A DNA stretch of 64,000 nt from Zeugodacus cucurbitae (taxonomy: Eukaryota; Arthropoda; Insecta; Diptera; Tephritidae): assembly GCF_028554725.1 (NCBI RefSeq), contig NC_071669.1, positions 5,409,501 through 5,473,500 of the forward strand, read 5' to 3'. The notes under the pieces were generated by a model. It searched no databases. It was not told the DNA's origin and was given only the letters and a program-made list of their open reading frames with translations. This document shows, in pieces, positions 11,745 to 22,243 of the stretch; position 1 is the first letter of the stretch, and every line of letters starts with the position of its first letter. Both the position numbers and the translations under genes were made by a program.

Positions 11745-14680
11745 GCGTCGACGGTGTGTGCCTCAACTTATGGGCCTCCTTGTGGCAGGTATGTGTATGT
11801 GTTTGTATGTGCCTGGCAGGCGCGCGCATGTGGCATAGAATTTTAAGTTGAATGTCTTCATTTATCGAAGCAAATCGCAATCAGTTTCAGCTGACGTTCG
11901 GCAGCCAGCAGCCGCCATTTTGCATGCGCCCACAATAATAACTACAACAACACTGTGCATATATGGATATTGTTGTGCCTGGCAAGGAGCCGTAAACTGC
12001 CAATGACGGCCTAAATTCGCAACAAAAGCAATATTATTGCCCCGACAGGCATAACTTTGCTTGGCCCAGCACATTTGCATGCACACAAATGGCAACACAA
12101 CTCGAGTGTGTGTGTGTTTGGCATTGGTGTGATTGAGTGTTAGGCGTCGGCGTCAGCATTTCACTGATTTGCAAGCACATTTACGTTGTGCAATCTTCCC
12201 GGCCATCGTGCGCTGGAACCTCTTCTCTCCCCTCTCTCTTTCCCTTTCGCTCTTCCTCTATATTCTCACCGCTTGCCTTAATGTTTGCGCCTCAACCGCC
12301 TGGGTTTTGCCGTATCAAATCCATAAGGTCACTTTGGTTTCTATGGCTCTATTCGCTTTATTCGCTGCTATGTGCTATTGTTGTTGTAAGTGCTAACGGC
12401 AAAATTGTGTATTTGAATGCAAAACGTGAATTTTATGATGGGCCATAAATAATAGCCAGACTCTAGGTGTATGTATATGTAGTAGTGCGGGTGGTGGACA
12501 GGAGTTTTGGCAGCAATTTCAAGTCAACGGTAGACCAATGCTGACTTCTGCCATAACCGTTATGTGGGTGTGCTTGTCAATTGGGTGTTGCACGATTGAC
12601 GACCAGGCCATATACTTATACATACATATTAGTAGCCGTTAGGCGTAAAATATTGTTGTTGTTGTTGATTTTGTTATTTTTGTTGTAGTTATTGACAAAA
12701 TATGTGATTGGAATATACATTATGTGCTGTGCTACTCACAAATGTTTATTTCTTAGCTAAATATTTACGATTATGTTGGTTAGTCGTCGTCGTTGTTGTT
12801 GTTTGTTGTTGCATTGATATGTAAATAAGTAATTGCCCATCATGCTAATGGCATTGATTTTAAATAAATAAACCGAAAATACTGTTATTACAAATGCTAA
12901 GCTTTGAATTTGATTGCTTGGTAGTGAATGTTACTGAAATAAAATTTTGTGAAATTTATTTCACCACAAATTATAAATTATATTTTTTTTATGAATTTTG
13001 ATTGAAAATATTAGATAAGAAGTTCAAGATTTAAATGTTCAAATTAGCTGAAATTCTTGAAATTCAAAAATTTAATTTATGATCAAGTTTATTAGAAAAT
13101 ATAATCAATAAAGAGGAAAAATTCGGATGAACCTGAAGCAGAAATACTCTCAAAAATCGCTAGAAATATTTTCAAATGGTCGGGTGTGTAAATTTTTGGT
13201 AGGTCCTTAAGTTGAGGATGGCATGCTTACAGTTGTATATGTTGGTTAGAACCTTACTTATTTTCTGGTTTAAGACCAAGCGAAAATTGGATTACTTGGC
13301 TAGCTCCGAAGAGGCGATATTGTTTGGAACTAAAAGAGACTAACTGAACTTTTGGTTGAGAATCTCTGATTTAAAGTGGTGTTTTGGTAAAAGTTTTGTT
13401 TTGAAGCTTAATCCTCTTCTTTCTTCGGGTTTATACTACAAAGGGTTGTTAAAGAGATTACAAAGCCGAATCGATAGACAGTCGATGCGAGAAAAATGTT
13501 TTATATTGAAGTTGGGTTCTACTCGAATTTGTACTATTTATGTATAGAGAACACAAGCCGAATCCCTAAGCAGTCTACTTTTTACTTCACAGTCATTATC
13601 GGGCAATTGCAAATAATTTTGTTGTATTGACGGTTAAAAAAATGATTGGGTAGAGTTTTCTGTTCCTCAGTATTTAATTCAAGGTACATACCTGCTGAAG
13701 TATCCTTTCGTAATGTTCAGTTTTACCTTGTAATAATTCAATAGAGACTGTAGTTCTTCTAAGCTTTTAGTCAAAATCGTCTCCGAGAAAGCACTAATGA
13801 TCACTTGGTTGGCAGGAAACCTATTAAGATACTACTGAAAGTTTTGATGAATATTAATGAAAAATAACTGTTTTAAATTATAGACAGTTCAACATAAGTT
13901 AATGTTTTATAAAGAAACTCATTTAAATGTCTAAAAAATAGCTGAAAGTACTAAAAATTATGCGAATAAAAACACCATATACCACTCAACTCATTCGGCA
14001 AGGAAATTAAAAACTTTCCAACAATTCGAAGTACTAATAAAAGCACTCAAGCGCATAACTAGCTTGCAAAACTTATGTCATGCAATAATTATGTAAGTTT
14101 TTCTTACACAACATGATATTTTTATAACAAGCCATAACTACGAACCAACCAAAACAACACTAACACAATGCAACACATGTGATTTTTAAGCAGCTTTATG
14201 GACTTGCCAGCCTTTCGTTTTAATTGCAATCACAAAAATTTCTCGAATTTCCGCTAAACAACGTCAATTTCCGACAACAAGTAAGCAGTTATGATTAGGG
14301 AATGTCAAAAATTGCTTCGAACGAAGGGTGCCAATGCATAGCAAGACTGGAAATGGTATGAAAAAGAGGAGGATGGTAGGAAAGGGGATTAGTGAGTGTA
14401 TGAACCTGAAATTGGTAACATTTCTAAATGCCTGAAGGGATGTGAGATTAGTTTAGTTTGGTTTGAGGGAAGGGACAAATTTAGATTGCATAAAGGGCAA
14501 CCAGTTTTGGGTTATGTCTTCAAAAAGTCTTCCATTTGGTAAACTAGGGTTAAGGTATTTATAAAATTGTTTTTGATAAGGGAAAATCTTTTAGGGAACT
14601 AATAGATGAAATTCGCGGAATTTGAGGTTACCACTTTTACTTAAAATAAATTTCAATATTTTTTTCTGAGTTTAGTATGA
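11745..14680. other. intronic DNA, no gene seen
   Basis: GT-rich and CT-rich stretches (CTCTCTCTTTCCCTTTCGCTC near 12230), TTG/TTGTTG runs near 12650 and 12790, and long AT-rich parts. The frames near 11634-12450 lack any recognisable domain and look like chance openings. Confidence 0.5.
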
Positions 14681-15032
14681 GGCTTAAGCTGTACCAGGAA
14701 ACACGATTTAAGATCTGAATTGTTAGTATTCTTAGGTCTAGAGTATAGGCTGGAAGTGCCAGTTTTATTCTAATTTTTAGGAGGTCTTCAAGAAGAAGAA
14801 GAACGGGGCTTAAGCTGTACTAGGAAATAAGTTTTAAGGTCTGAATTGTTAGTATTCTAAGGTCTAGAGTATTGATTGGAAGTGTCACTTTTATTCTAAG
14901 TTGGAAATGTTCAAGAAGAAGAAGAATGGGACTTCAGCTGTACTAGGAAATAAGTTTTAAGGTCTGAATTGTAAGTCTTCTAAGTAAAGTGAGAGTATTG
15001 ACTGGAAGTGTCACTTTTATTCTAAGTTTTCA
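14681..15032. repeat. three-copy tandem repeat, about 113-136 bp
   Basis: Units start near 14681, 14817 and 14930 with GGCTTAAGCTGTACYAGGAAA or GACTTCAGCTGTACTAGGAAA. They continue through AAGRTCTGAATTG, GAGTAT and GGAAGTGTCACTTTTATTC, and the first two end in CAAGAAGAAGAAGAA. The last two copies are closest. Non-coding. Confidence 0.8.
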
Positions 15033-16603
15033 GAAGTGTAAAGTGTGTGTTGATATTTGCACTGCCAAGTCATCCAAGCTGCCCGACATTGCTTGAGTGT
15101 GTTATTAAATGAATTCCGTTCGAGTTTCCTCACATGCCGGATGTGACCTGATTGAATTGAAGCAAAGCTATAATAATTTCGTGCTAGAATGGCATATTTG
15201 AAAACAACAATAACAGCAATGCGATAACTGTCCAAGTGTCGACACATGAAAATTTTAATAAGCAATTCCGATTATTTCTAGTATTTAATTACTTTAGCCT
15301 GTCGAAAAGTGAGGTTAATTGAATTAACTTAACTCCGCTGGCAAAGTAATTGCAATATTACTGAATATACAGTTAAATTACACAGCAATTTGCGGAGGAT
15401 AACAAGAAAGCACTCACCAATATGAAAGCTGCTGAATTGGGCATGCAGACGGCTGGCACACAAGCGCTTGTGTAGCGTTACGGGTTGTTGTTGCTGCGGA
15501 GGGTGGATTGTGGGTACATTGCTGACAACGAAAATGCTAACGGTGCATGCTTGCGGCATAACGAAATCCATTTTTGCGAAACTATTTCGAAAAACACTAT
15601 AGAAAATTAAAGCAGTGGCAGGCCATAAAAAACAGGCGGGCATCAGTAAGCTCTGTAGTCAGGCAGGCAGGCAAGTTGTGCGCATATCTGCATGCAATCT
15701 TCAAATCGCTTGCCACACACCACAGTGCAACAGGGCACATACAGTGGCACAAACTCGCATATGAACACATAGACACAGCGATACACATGCCACGGCGTAT
15801 GAAATTTCCATTTTCAACGCGATTTTCTTAATGAATTTTTGCCGCGGCCACCGCACCGCTACTTTGTAGATGCTACACACACGTATACACAGAGATACAT
15901 ATACAACTAACAACAACACGTCTATCCCGTGCTATCTGTCGCCTGCGCTCTCTTTCTAGCTGCCATATCTCACATGTGTGCCTGAGTGTGTGCGGCTACT
16001 CTCTTGTGGCATGCCATGCTATGCTATGCCGCGTTGCCATTTAAATTGAAATTGAAATGAAATCAAATTTTAGCGGTTACGGTGCAGGCGTTGCGACGAC
16101 GGTTGTCGGAGTTAAAAGGAGGTTAGCTTGTTATGCCTGACAGCGGCGGTGGCGGCAAGCAGAGACAGTAACCGTGTAAAAGAAAGCAAGAAAGCGAATA
16201 TAGTGTATATGCATGCACTTCATGCACTTCATGCAAGTCTGTACATGTTTGTATGTATATCTATCCACATATTTATAACTGTACATATTTGCTTGACGCG
16301 TGTATTTGCTTTGCTGCGCAAATTGCAAATTGCTTTTGACATATTTTGACAAGATTTTGATTAAGCCAAGTTTGCTGTTTTTGTTATTGTTGCGCTCGAC
16401 TGTGACAAACGCACAGCAGCAAATTTGCGTTGCCAGCGAGAGAGAAATTAATAAAGAAATCATATTTATGGCTTTGGCAGAGTAAATGTGCGTTTTATTG
16501 AATTTGTTAAGCGAAGTATTTTCATATTGAAGTTGCAAAGCAGAAATATGATGTTAGTTAGATAAATTGGAAAATAATTGTTTTGAAAATAGTTTAATTT
16601 TAT
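15033..16603. other. intronic DNA, no gene seen
   Basis: Mixed sequence with CA-rich patches and short simple repeats (CATGCACTT triplicate near 16208, ATGCTATGC near 16017). Frames of 60-135 codons on both strands overlap each other without any recognisable motif. Confidence 0.5.
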
Positions 16604-17061
16604 AATAAAATAAAATAAAATAAAATAAAATAGAATAAAATAAAATAAAATAGAATAAAATAAAATAAAATAAAATAAAATAAAATAAAATAAAATAAAA
16701 TAAAATAAAATAAAATAAAATAAAATAAAATAAAATAAAATAAAATAAAATAAAATAAAATAAAATAAAATAAAATAAAATAAAATAAAATAAAATAAAA
16801 TAACATAAAATAAATTAAATTAAATTAAATTAAATTAAATTAAATTAAATTAAATTAAATTAAATTAAATTAAATTAAATTAAATTAAATTAAATTAAAT
16901 TAAATTAAATTAAATTAAATTAAATTAAATTAAATTAAATTAAATTAAATTAAATTAAAATGAAATTAAATGAAATGAAATGAAATGAAATGAAATGAAA
17001 TGAAATAAAATGAAATGAAATGAAATGAAATGAAATGAAATAAAATAAAATAAAATAAAAT
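16604..17061. repeat. 450-bp pentanucleotide array in four homogeneous blocks
   Basis: Block 1 (about 16606-16810) is TAAAA with two TAGAA variants. Block 2 (about 16811-16958) is TAAAT. Block 3 (about 16961-17040) is TGAAA with a few TAAAA units. Block 4 (17041-17061) is TAAAA again. The five-base period is kept almost throughout. A 68-codon minus-strand frame of repeated Phe-Ile-Leu-Phe-Tyr is a by-product of this period and not a gene. Confidence 0.95.
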
Positions 17062-18842
17062 TAAATATTTTTAGTAATTGAAAAAGTTTTTTTTGTATAG
17101 AAACTGTCATTCATATGCTAATGAATAGAGCACTCACCTACCACAGTCTGTATATCAGTCACAAATATAAATCTCTAACAAAATAGAAATAAAATGAATA
17201 CAGTACATGTATTAGTACTATGTGAGCATGTCTCCACCATGCTTTTCACATAAATCAGTTCGTTTGGACATCAACGGATTATTTAGTAATAAATTTGCAT
17301 TTACAAAAATCCCAAATCACTATTCATCTAAAAGACCTATTCAACAGCTAACTAACTAACTAACTTTGGTGGCTGGCCACCACCGGCATACATACAATTT
17401 ATTTTAGAATATTTTATAGTATACATATATGTAATATTAACTGTGAATGTATATGTAGATTTGTGTGTGTGTGGATTTGCATTTGACTTTTTAGACACTA
17501 TAATTCATGTCGCGCTTTGTGCAGCTAGAACGATTGCCATGCCGCACGAGTTGAAAGGCGGATTAAAAATAAATATATTTTATACTACACATACATATAT
17601 AAATGCATGTGTATTTGAGCTCATATATGCCTGAGTGTAAAAAACTCGCCTGAATTTAACGGTGTTGAAAAAATGAAATGAAAGTCAATGACAGCGATTT
17701 GCCGGTTTGACCACAATCAGCACAAGCTGTAGCGGGTAAAAGCATATATCTATATTCATGTACATATATAAATATATAATACATGTACACAGACTAGTGT
17801 GAAATTGCAGTTGCAAAGACACTGTCGCTTTGGTGACTTTGCATTTCATTTAATTTTTGTTTCTTTTTTTAATTTTAATTGCTATGAAATCGTTCATGTC
17901 AGTCGCTGTAGACAATTAAATAGAGAATGGGATTTTTTTCGGATTAGTCACACTCAGGTGGTGGTGAGAATTATGCATTTTTTATGTGGAAAATCTAAAT
18001 TTATTGATATTTGAAGCGTTTGCTGATTTAAATAACTGTGCTTTTAGTTGGATTTTGTATTTTTATTATGGGAATTCATTTAAAATTTATAAATACTCGG
18101 TTAAGGCGCTGGAAATGTTAGTAAAAATTAAAATTTTTTATTTAAAAAAACTCACAGTGGTTCCTAACTTCCAATTTTTTTTCATTTTGAGAAACCTCAC
18201 TAAGTTCTAAGAAATCTCAGGCATTCTTTGTCGCTCTCAACATTCAACAAACTTAACTTATGCAAATCCGTCTGCATCAAACGACTGTCAACAAAAAATT
18301 CACAAAAATAAATAAAATATAATAAATAAACTCAAATCTACGCGAAAGAAACCCCACAATAAAAAATACAAAACTCCACCTTGACTTATGTCTGCGCCTA
18401 AGCAGAGACAATATTTCTTTTAACAAACCATTGCAACTGCTGCTAGCATTCTCTTAACGAAATGCAGTTGACATAATACAGGAACACGTTCAAGCATACA
18501 AACAAACTCAAAGCAGCGGCGCATATATCTCCAGCGCTGGCGGAAAGTAAAAATTTGTCCAAGAACCGGCTAAAAATGCTGTGCTTTAAACGCTTGAGAT
18601 TTTTTCGTCGCCGCTGTCTTATTTGTTGTTTGTATAACGCGTTGTTTACGTTTTTGTAGCCTTAAGCGCAAAACTTTCGTAAGCAAATTTTATGCAATTT
18701 TTTCTGAGCTCAAACTTTTGTCGCAATTTTTTCAGTTTTTCGAACTGAATTTGTTGCCGTTTTTTTCAGCTAACAAATTTTCCTTAAATATCACTAAAGT
18801 GTTTCTTTATTTCACTCTTTCTCTCTTCTCTTCTCTTTACAG
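17062..18842. other. intronic or promoter-proximal DNA upstream of first exon
   Basis: No coding exon seen. The last ~250 bp (18590-18842) are T-rich with several TTTTTTCAG or CTTTACAG acceptor-like sites, ending in a long pyrimidine tract and CTTTACAG at 18835-18842. No confident TATA box or initiator could be chosen. Confidence 0.4.
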
Positions 18843-19212
18843 GTGCAAGCATTCGCCGCTGCTGTTGTTGTTGTGTACAAGTACTCTACAAAGATGTCAG
18901 CATAATTTTCGCGTTTCAGCAAAATAATTGGGGGCATAAAGTGACCGTGCGCCGGTGACAGCTGCTGCGAAAAGTAAAAAATTCTCGCTGATAGTTTTTG
19001 CATAAAATAACAAAATAAAAAAATCGCGTTTTTCGGTTTTCGGTAATTTAACGGTACATTGTGGTTAGCTTAAATACGGTTTCGGTTGCGCGTTTAATTT
19101 CTACGGTTCTACGCGTTGTTTACGGTTAAGAAAAAAAATAAATTTTGCAACAATTGCAATACTTGTGTAACGTATTTTGCAATTTAAACGGTAAAAATAA
19201 ACAGACGACCAA
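18843..19212 (+). other. bru3: probable 5' UTR of alternative bru3 first coding exon
   Basis: This lies between the pyrimidine-rich acceptor TTCTCTTCTCTTTACAG (AG at 18841-18842) and the ATG at 19213. It has a three-codon upstream frame (ATGTCAGCATAA near 18893). The region contains CGGTTTTCGGTAATTTAACGG and several ACGG/CGCG words, unlike the flanking AT-rich intron. The 5' boundary could instead be a transcription start further upstream if the acceptor is not used. Confidence 0.45.
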
Positions 19213-19243
19213 ATGTTGGCCTTTCATAACGAGCACATTGCAA
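19213..19243 (+). CDS. bru3: alternative first coding exon of a CELF/Bruno-3-like protein
   Basis: ATG in a good fly context (GACCAAATG) opens MLAFHNEHIA and leaves one base (A) at a CAA|GTGAGT splice donor, phase 1. Joined to the exon at 46039-46145, the split codon becomes AGT (Ser) and the frame stays open to the next donor. Canonical CELF proteins have HKG before CAFLTY, and the Gly codon GGT would be split at the same place. This exon would therefore replace the first half of RRM1 with 11 residues. Seen directly: the ATG, the donor and the phase match. Inferred: that these two exons are joined, across an intron of about 26.8 kb. The donor sits at the start of a 417-bp tandem duplication, so donor-like copies follow at 19642, 19651 and 19660. 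Confidence 0.5.
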
Positions 19244-20080
19244 GTGAGTACGAAAAAATTATATATATTTTTGATGTTATTTGATTACTATGGAATAAAA
19301 TTATACATACAAATTATATGTTAGCGTGTTCAAGTTCAATTTATATTTTGAATTTTTCACCAGGTATTTCTAAAAAAAATAATAAATTATTATATATTTA
19401 TTATACCAAAATGTTACTCATACGCAGTGTAGCGCTCCATACAAAGAGTTAGGTTATTTTCAAGTTAGTTAGTAGGAATTTTTTTTTATTAATATTTATA
19501 CATCGGAAATATATATTAAATTTCGATATTCTTCGTCGAGGAATGGAGATTGTCATTTTTGTTAATAATATTATGCCTCGATTGAGAATTGACTTCCCAT
19601 CTTAGTATACTTCAGCAGGCTTTTACTGAAAAATTTGGGAAGTAAGTGAAGTGAGTGAAGTGAGTATGAAAAAATGTTATATATTTGATGATATTTGATT
19701 ACTTTGGCATAAAAGTATATATAAATTATATGTTAGCATGTTCAAGTTCATTTTATATTTAGAATTCTACACCATTTATTTCTAAAAAAATAATAAATGA
19801 ATTTTTGAAGATGTTTATTATACCAAAATGTTACTCATACGCAGTGTAGCGCTTCATACAAAGAATCAGTTTCCTTTGAGGTTAGTTAGTAGGAACTTTT
19901 TAATTCTTTAATTAATCTTATATTGGAATTATATATTAAATTTCGTTATACTTCGTCGTGTAATGGAAATTGGCAATTTTTTAATAATTTTATTCTATGT
20001 CTCGATTGAGATTTGACTTCCCATCTTAGTTGAGTATGCAGGTTGCTGGAGTAAGCAGGTTTTTTCTAAAAAATTTGAGA
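19244..20080. repeat. 417-bp tandem duplication starting at the exon donor
   Basis: Unit 1 begins at the donor GTGAGTACGAAAAAATTATA (19244) and unit 2 at GTGAGTATGAAAAAATGTTATA (19660). Both share TGATTACTWTGG, ATATGTTAGC, TTATACCAAAATGTTACTC, ATACGCAGTGTAGCGCT, GTTAGTTAGTAGGAA, CTTCGTCG and GACTTCCCATCTTAGT. The motif offset is 417 bp (19414 to 19831). A fragment of a third unit with GTTACTCATACGCAGTGT lies near 20433. Confidence 0.85.
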
Positions 20081-20275
20081 CTTTCATTACTATTAGTGCT
20101 TTTAGTTAGAAGTTCAAGCCGATTAATGTTCCTTAGTAGTAAAAAATTAAGAATTTCCTTACTAATATTTGCTTTGAGTTAGAAGTTCAACCCGATTAAT
20201 GTTTCTTAGCAGTAAAAAATTGAGAATTTCCCTACTAATATTTGCTTTTAGTTAGAAGTTCAACCCGATTAAAAA
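20075..20275. repeat. three-copy 73-bp tandem repeat
   Basis: AGAAGTTCAA recurs at 20108, 20181 and 20254, exactly 73 bp apart. It sits within GCTTTTAGTTAGAAGTTCAA and is followed by CCGATTAATGTTYCTTAG in the first two copies. Copies 2 and 3 are nearly identical. Confidence 0.85.
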
Positions 20276-20640
20276 AAAGTAAAATCTTATAGACTTCTTT
20301 TAACCTAAATATTACATATAAGCCTGTGCGTGCTTTTTAAGAACATTTTTAAGACCTTCTATGAAATAAAGTTATACTTACACCTTTTTTTAGTTTAAAC
20401 ACGGTTTAATTTGAAAATTTAACAAAGAAGTTACTCATACGCAGTGTCACACTCACATACATTTTATTTATTTATTATAATCGGAGAATGAAGGCTTTTC
20501 AAATTATATTGACAACTAGGAACTATTTTTATACATTTTGGAGGATTGTAATCAATTACATCTAAAAAGTTACTCATACACTCATTCATATTGTATTTAT
20601 TTTAAATAATACAGCGATTTTTATTCGGGACTTTGATTTC
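20276..20640. other. AT-rich intron with two further GTTACTCATAC motifs
   Basis: GTTACTCATACGCAGTGT occurs at 20433 and GTTACTCATACACTC at 20571. No gene is seen. Confidence 0.5.
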
Positions 20641-20653
20641 AATATTGGCAATC

Positions 20654-22230
20654 GGTTAGGTTAGGTTAGGTTTGTAGGCAGATCTCTGCAAAGACAGAAG
20701 ATCTCACTTAGACAGTCTGGCGCTGTCCATTGTGGTACCAATAAAACTCCCCGTGGATCAAAGACCTTTAAGATTCAGCAAACCGCTTGGAATCCGTTTT
20801 AAATTTCGTAAGACTGGTAATATCGATTCTAGCCAATTCGCTAGGATCGCCGAAAAAGGGCTTTCAGAGGTGTTTCAACCTCAGTCTGGCGAAAGCTGGA
20901 CAATGCAGTAGGAAATGCTTAGATGATTCTATCTCGCCTTCCTCCATACAGCTTTGGCAACTTGCATCTGCCACGATCCCAAGTCTAACCGCATGGGTAC
21001 CCATTGGACAATGTCCAGTAAGTACACCTATGATTGCGCTGAGATGGACCTTGCCCAGAGAAAGCAGTTGAAAGGATCGCTTACGCTCCACAGAGGGCCA
21101 AAAGGACCTCGCTACTGCACAAGTACTGGTAGTTGACCAGCGTTTGACGAGCTCATACGTAGTCTGCATGTCCAGCGCTCTTGCGCAGGTGGACCATGGA
21201 CTACCAATGCGCTACCATTCCGACGTCAATGTAGCTAGGGTACCCATCCTTGCAAGCTTGTCCGCTATACAGTTACCAGCGATGCCGCGGTGACCGGGCC
21301 GCCCTGCTGTCGGAGGGAATACATACCTCTCTAAAAGAGGTCACCATACGAAGCAGTGCGTCCACTGCTACTTTGATCGCAGCGACCTCTGCTTGGAAGA
21401 CACTACAGTGGTCAGGTAGCCTAAAGCTGGTATTGATAGAAAGCTTTTTGCAGAAAACTCCCCCTCCCACCTTTCCCCTAAGCTTCGATCCATCCGTGAA
21501 AAAGCTGACTGCACTTCTCCTCCATTGACTTCTACCTGCCCACATATCCCTCGTAGGTACATGTGCAGAGAAGAAACCTCTAGGGGACGGTTCCGCGGTG
21601 CAGTGGTCCAAGTAGTCAGGGATGCAATCGAACCGACGGAGAATTTCAGAATGCCCCTACTTGGGACCGATCATGTACCCAGCGTCTCTGAGTCTGAAAG
21701 CGACCTTTGCCGCAGTGCACCTACCGGCGATATCAACAGGTGCGACGTGTAAAATAGCATTTAGAGCCATTGTTGTTCTTAGCGCTCCGCTGATTCCAAT
21801 GAGAGCCGCTCTTTGGACACGCTCCAGCTGCTTAGCTAGTGTGACTTTCTCGAGTGCCCTCCACCAGACGACAACTCCATAGAACATTATAGGTTTAATA
21901 ATGGTCTCATACAACCATAAAACCACTTTTGGTGAGAGACCCCACCTTTTTCCAATAGCCCCTCTACAGCAGTAAAGAGCTACCGAAGCCTTTCTTACCA
22001 TCTCCTCAATGTTTGGCTTCCATAAGAGCTTCCTATCAAGAATAAGCGGTATTTCACCTTGTTCGCAGGTTGCAGACTGGAGGCTCCCAATGAGGGGAGA
22101 GTGGCATTTGGAATTTTGTATCTTCTTATGAATAAGACGAGTTCCGTTTTACTCGGGTTTATGGCTAAGCCACTTCTATGCGCCCAGCGGGTTACCACTT
22201 CTAGGTAACCTTGGGTCATTTCATATACGG
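20654..22230 (-). mobile_element. 5'-truncated LOA/I-like non-LTR retrotransposon with 13-bp TSD
   Basis: It is flanked by AATATTGGCAATC (20641-20653) and AATTTTGGCAATC (22231-22243), 12 of 13 bases identical, which defines the insertion. On the minus strand it runs from the end of the reverse transcriptase region, through a linker (YETIIKPIMFYGVVVWW), an RNase H domain and a CCHC-type finger, to a 3' tail AACCTAACCTAACC. Elements with this order (reverse transcriptase, RNase H, Cys-rich tail) belong to the I/LOA/R1 group. LOA-like is my best guess. The reading frame is broken at least three times. The 5' part with the endonuclease is missing, as expected for truncated reverse transcription. 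Confidence 0.85.
20864..22219 (-). pseudogene. broken reverse transcriptase/RNase H ORF of LOA-like element
   Basis: Four minus-strand pieces follow one another. 21995-22219 holds the post-YADD region (SGLAINPSKTELVLF). 21657-22001 holds KPIMFYGVVVWWRALEKV and the QLERVQRAA region. 21273-21611 holds RNase H with FFTDGSKL as the first catalytic Asp motif and FQAEVAAI with the catalytic Glu. 20864-21169 holds the end with GHCPMGTHAVRLG and the CQSC...H...C finger. Frame changes lie near 22000, 21630 and 21200. The endonuclease and main polymerase motifs are absent, so it cannot be active. Confidence 0.8.
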
Positions 22231-22243
22231 AATTTTGGCAATC

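Noticed and set aside
16600..16806. 68-codon frame of repeated Phe-Ile-Leu-Phe-Tyr on the minus strand
   Set aside because: Direct product of the TAAAA pentamer array; no start or splice context.
20654..20673. TTAGG repeat as an interstitial telomere
   Set aside because: It lies exactly between a target duplication and the retrotransposon 3' UTR, so it is the element's tail.
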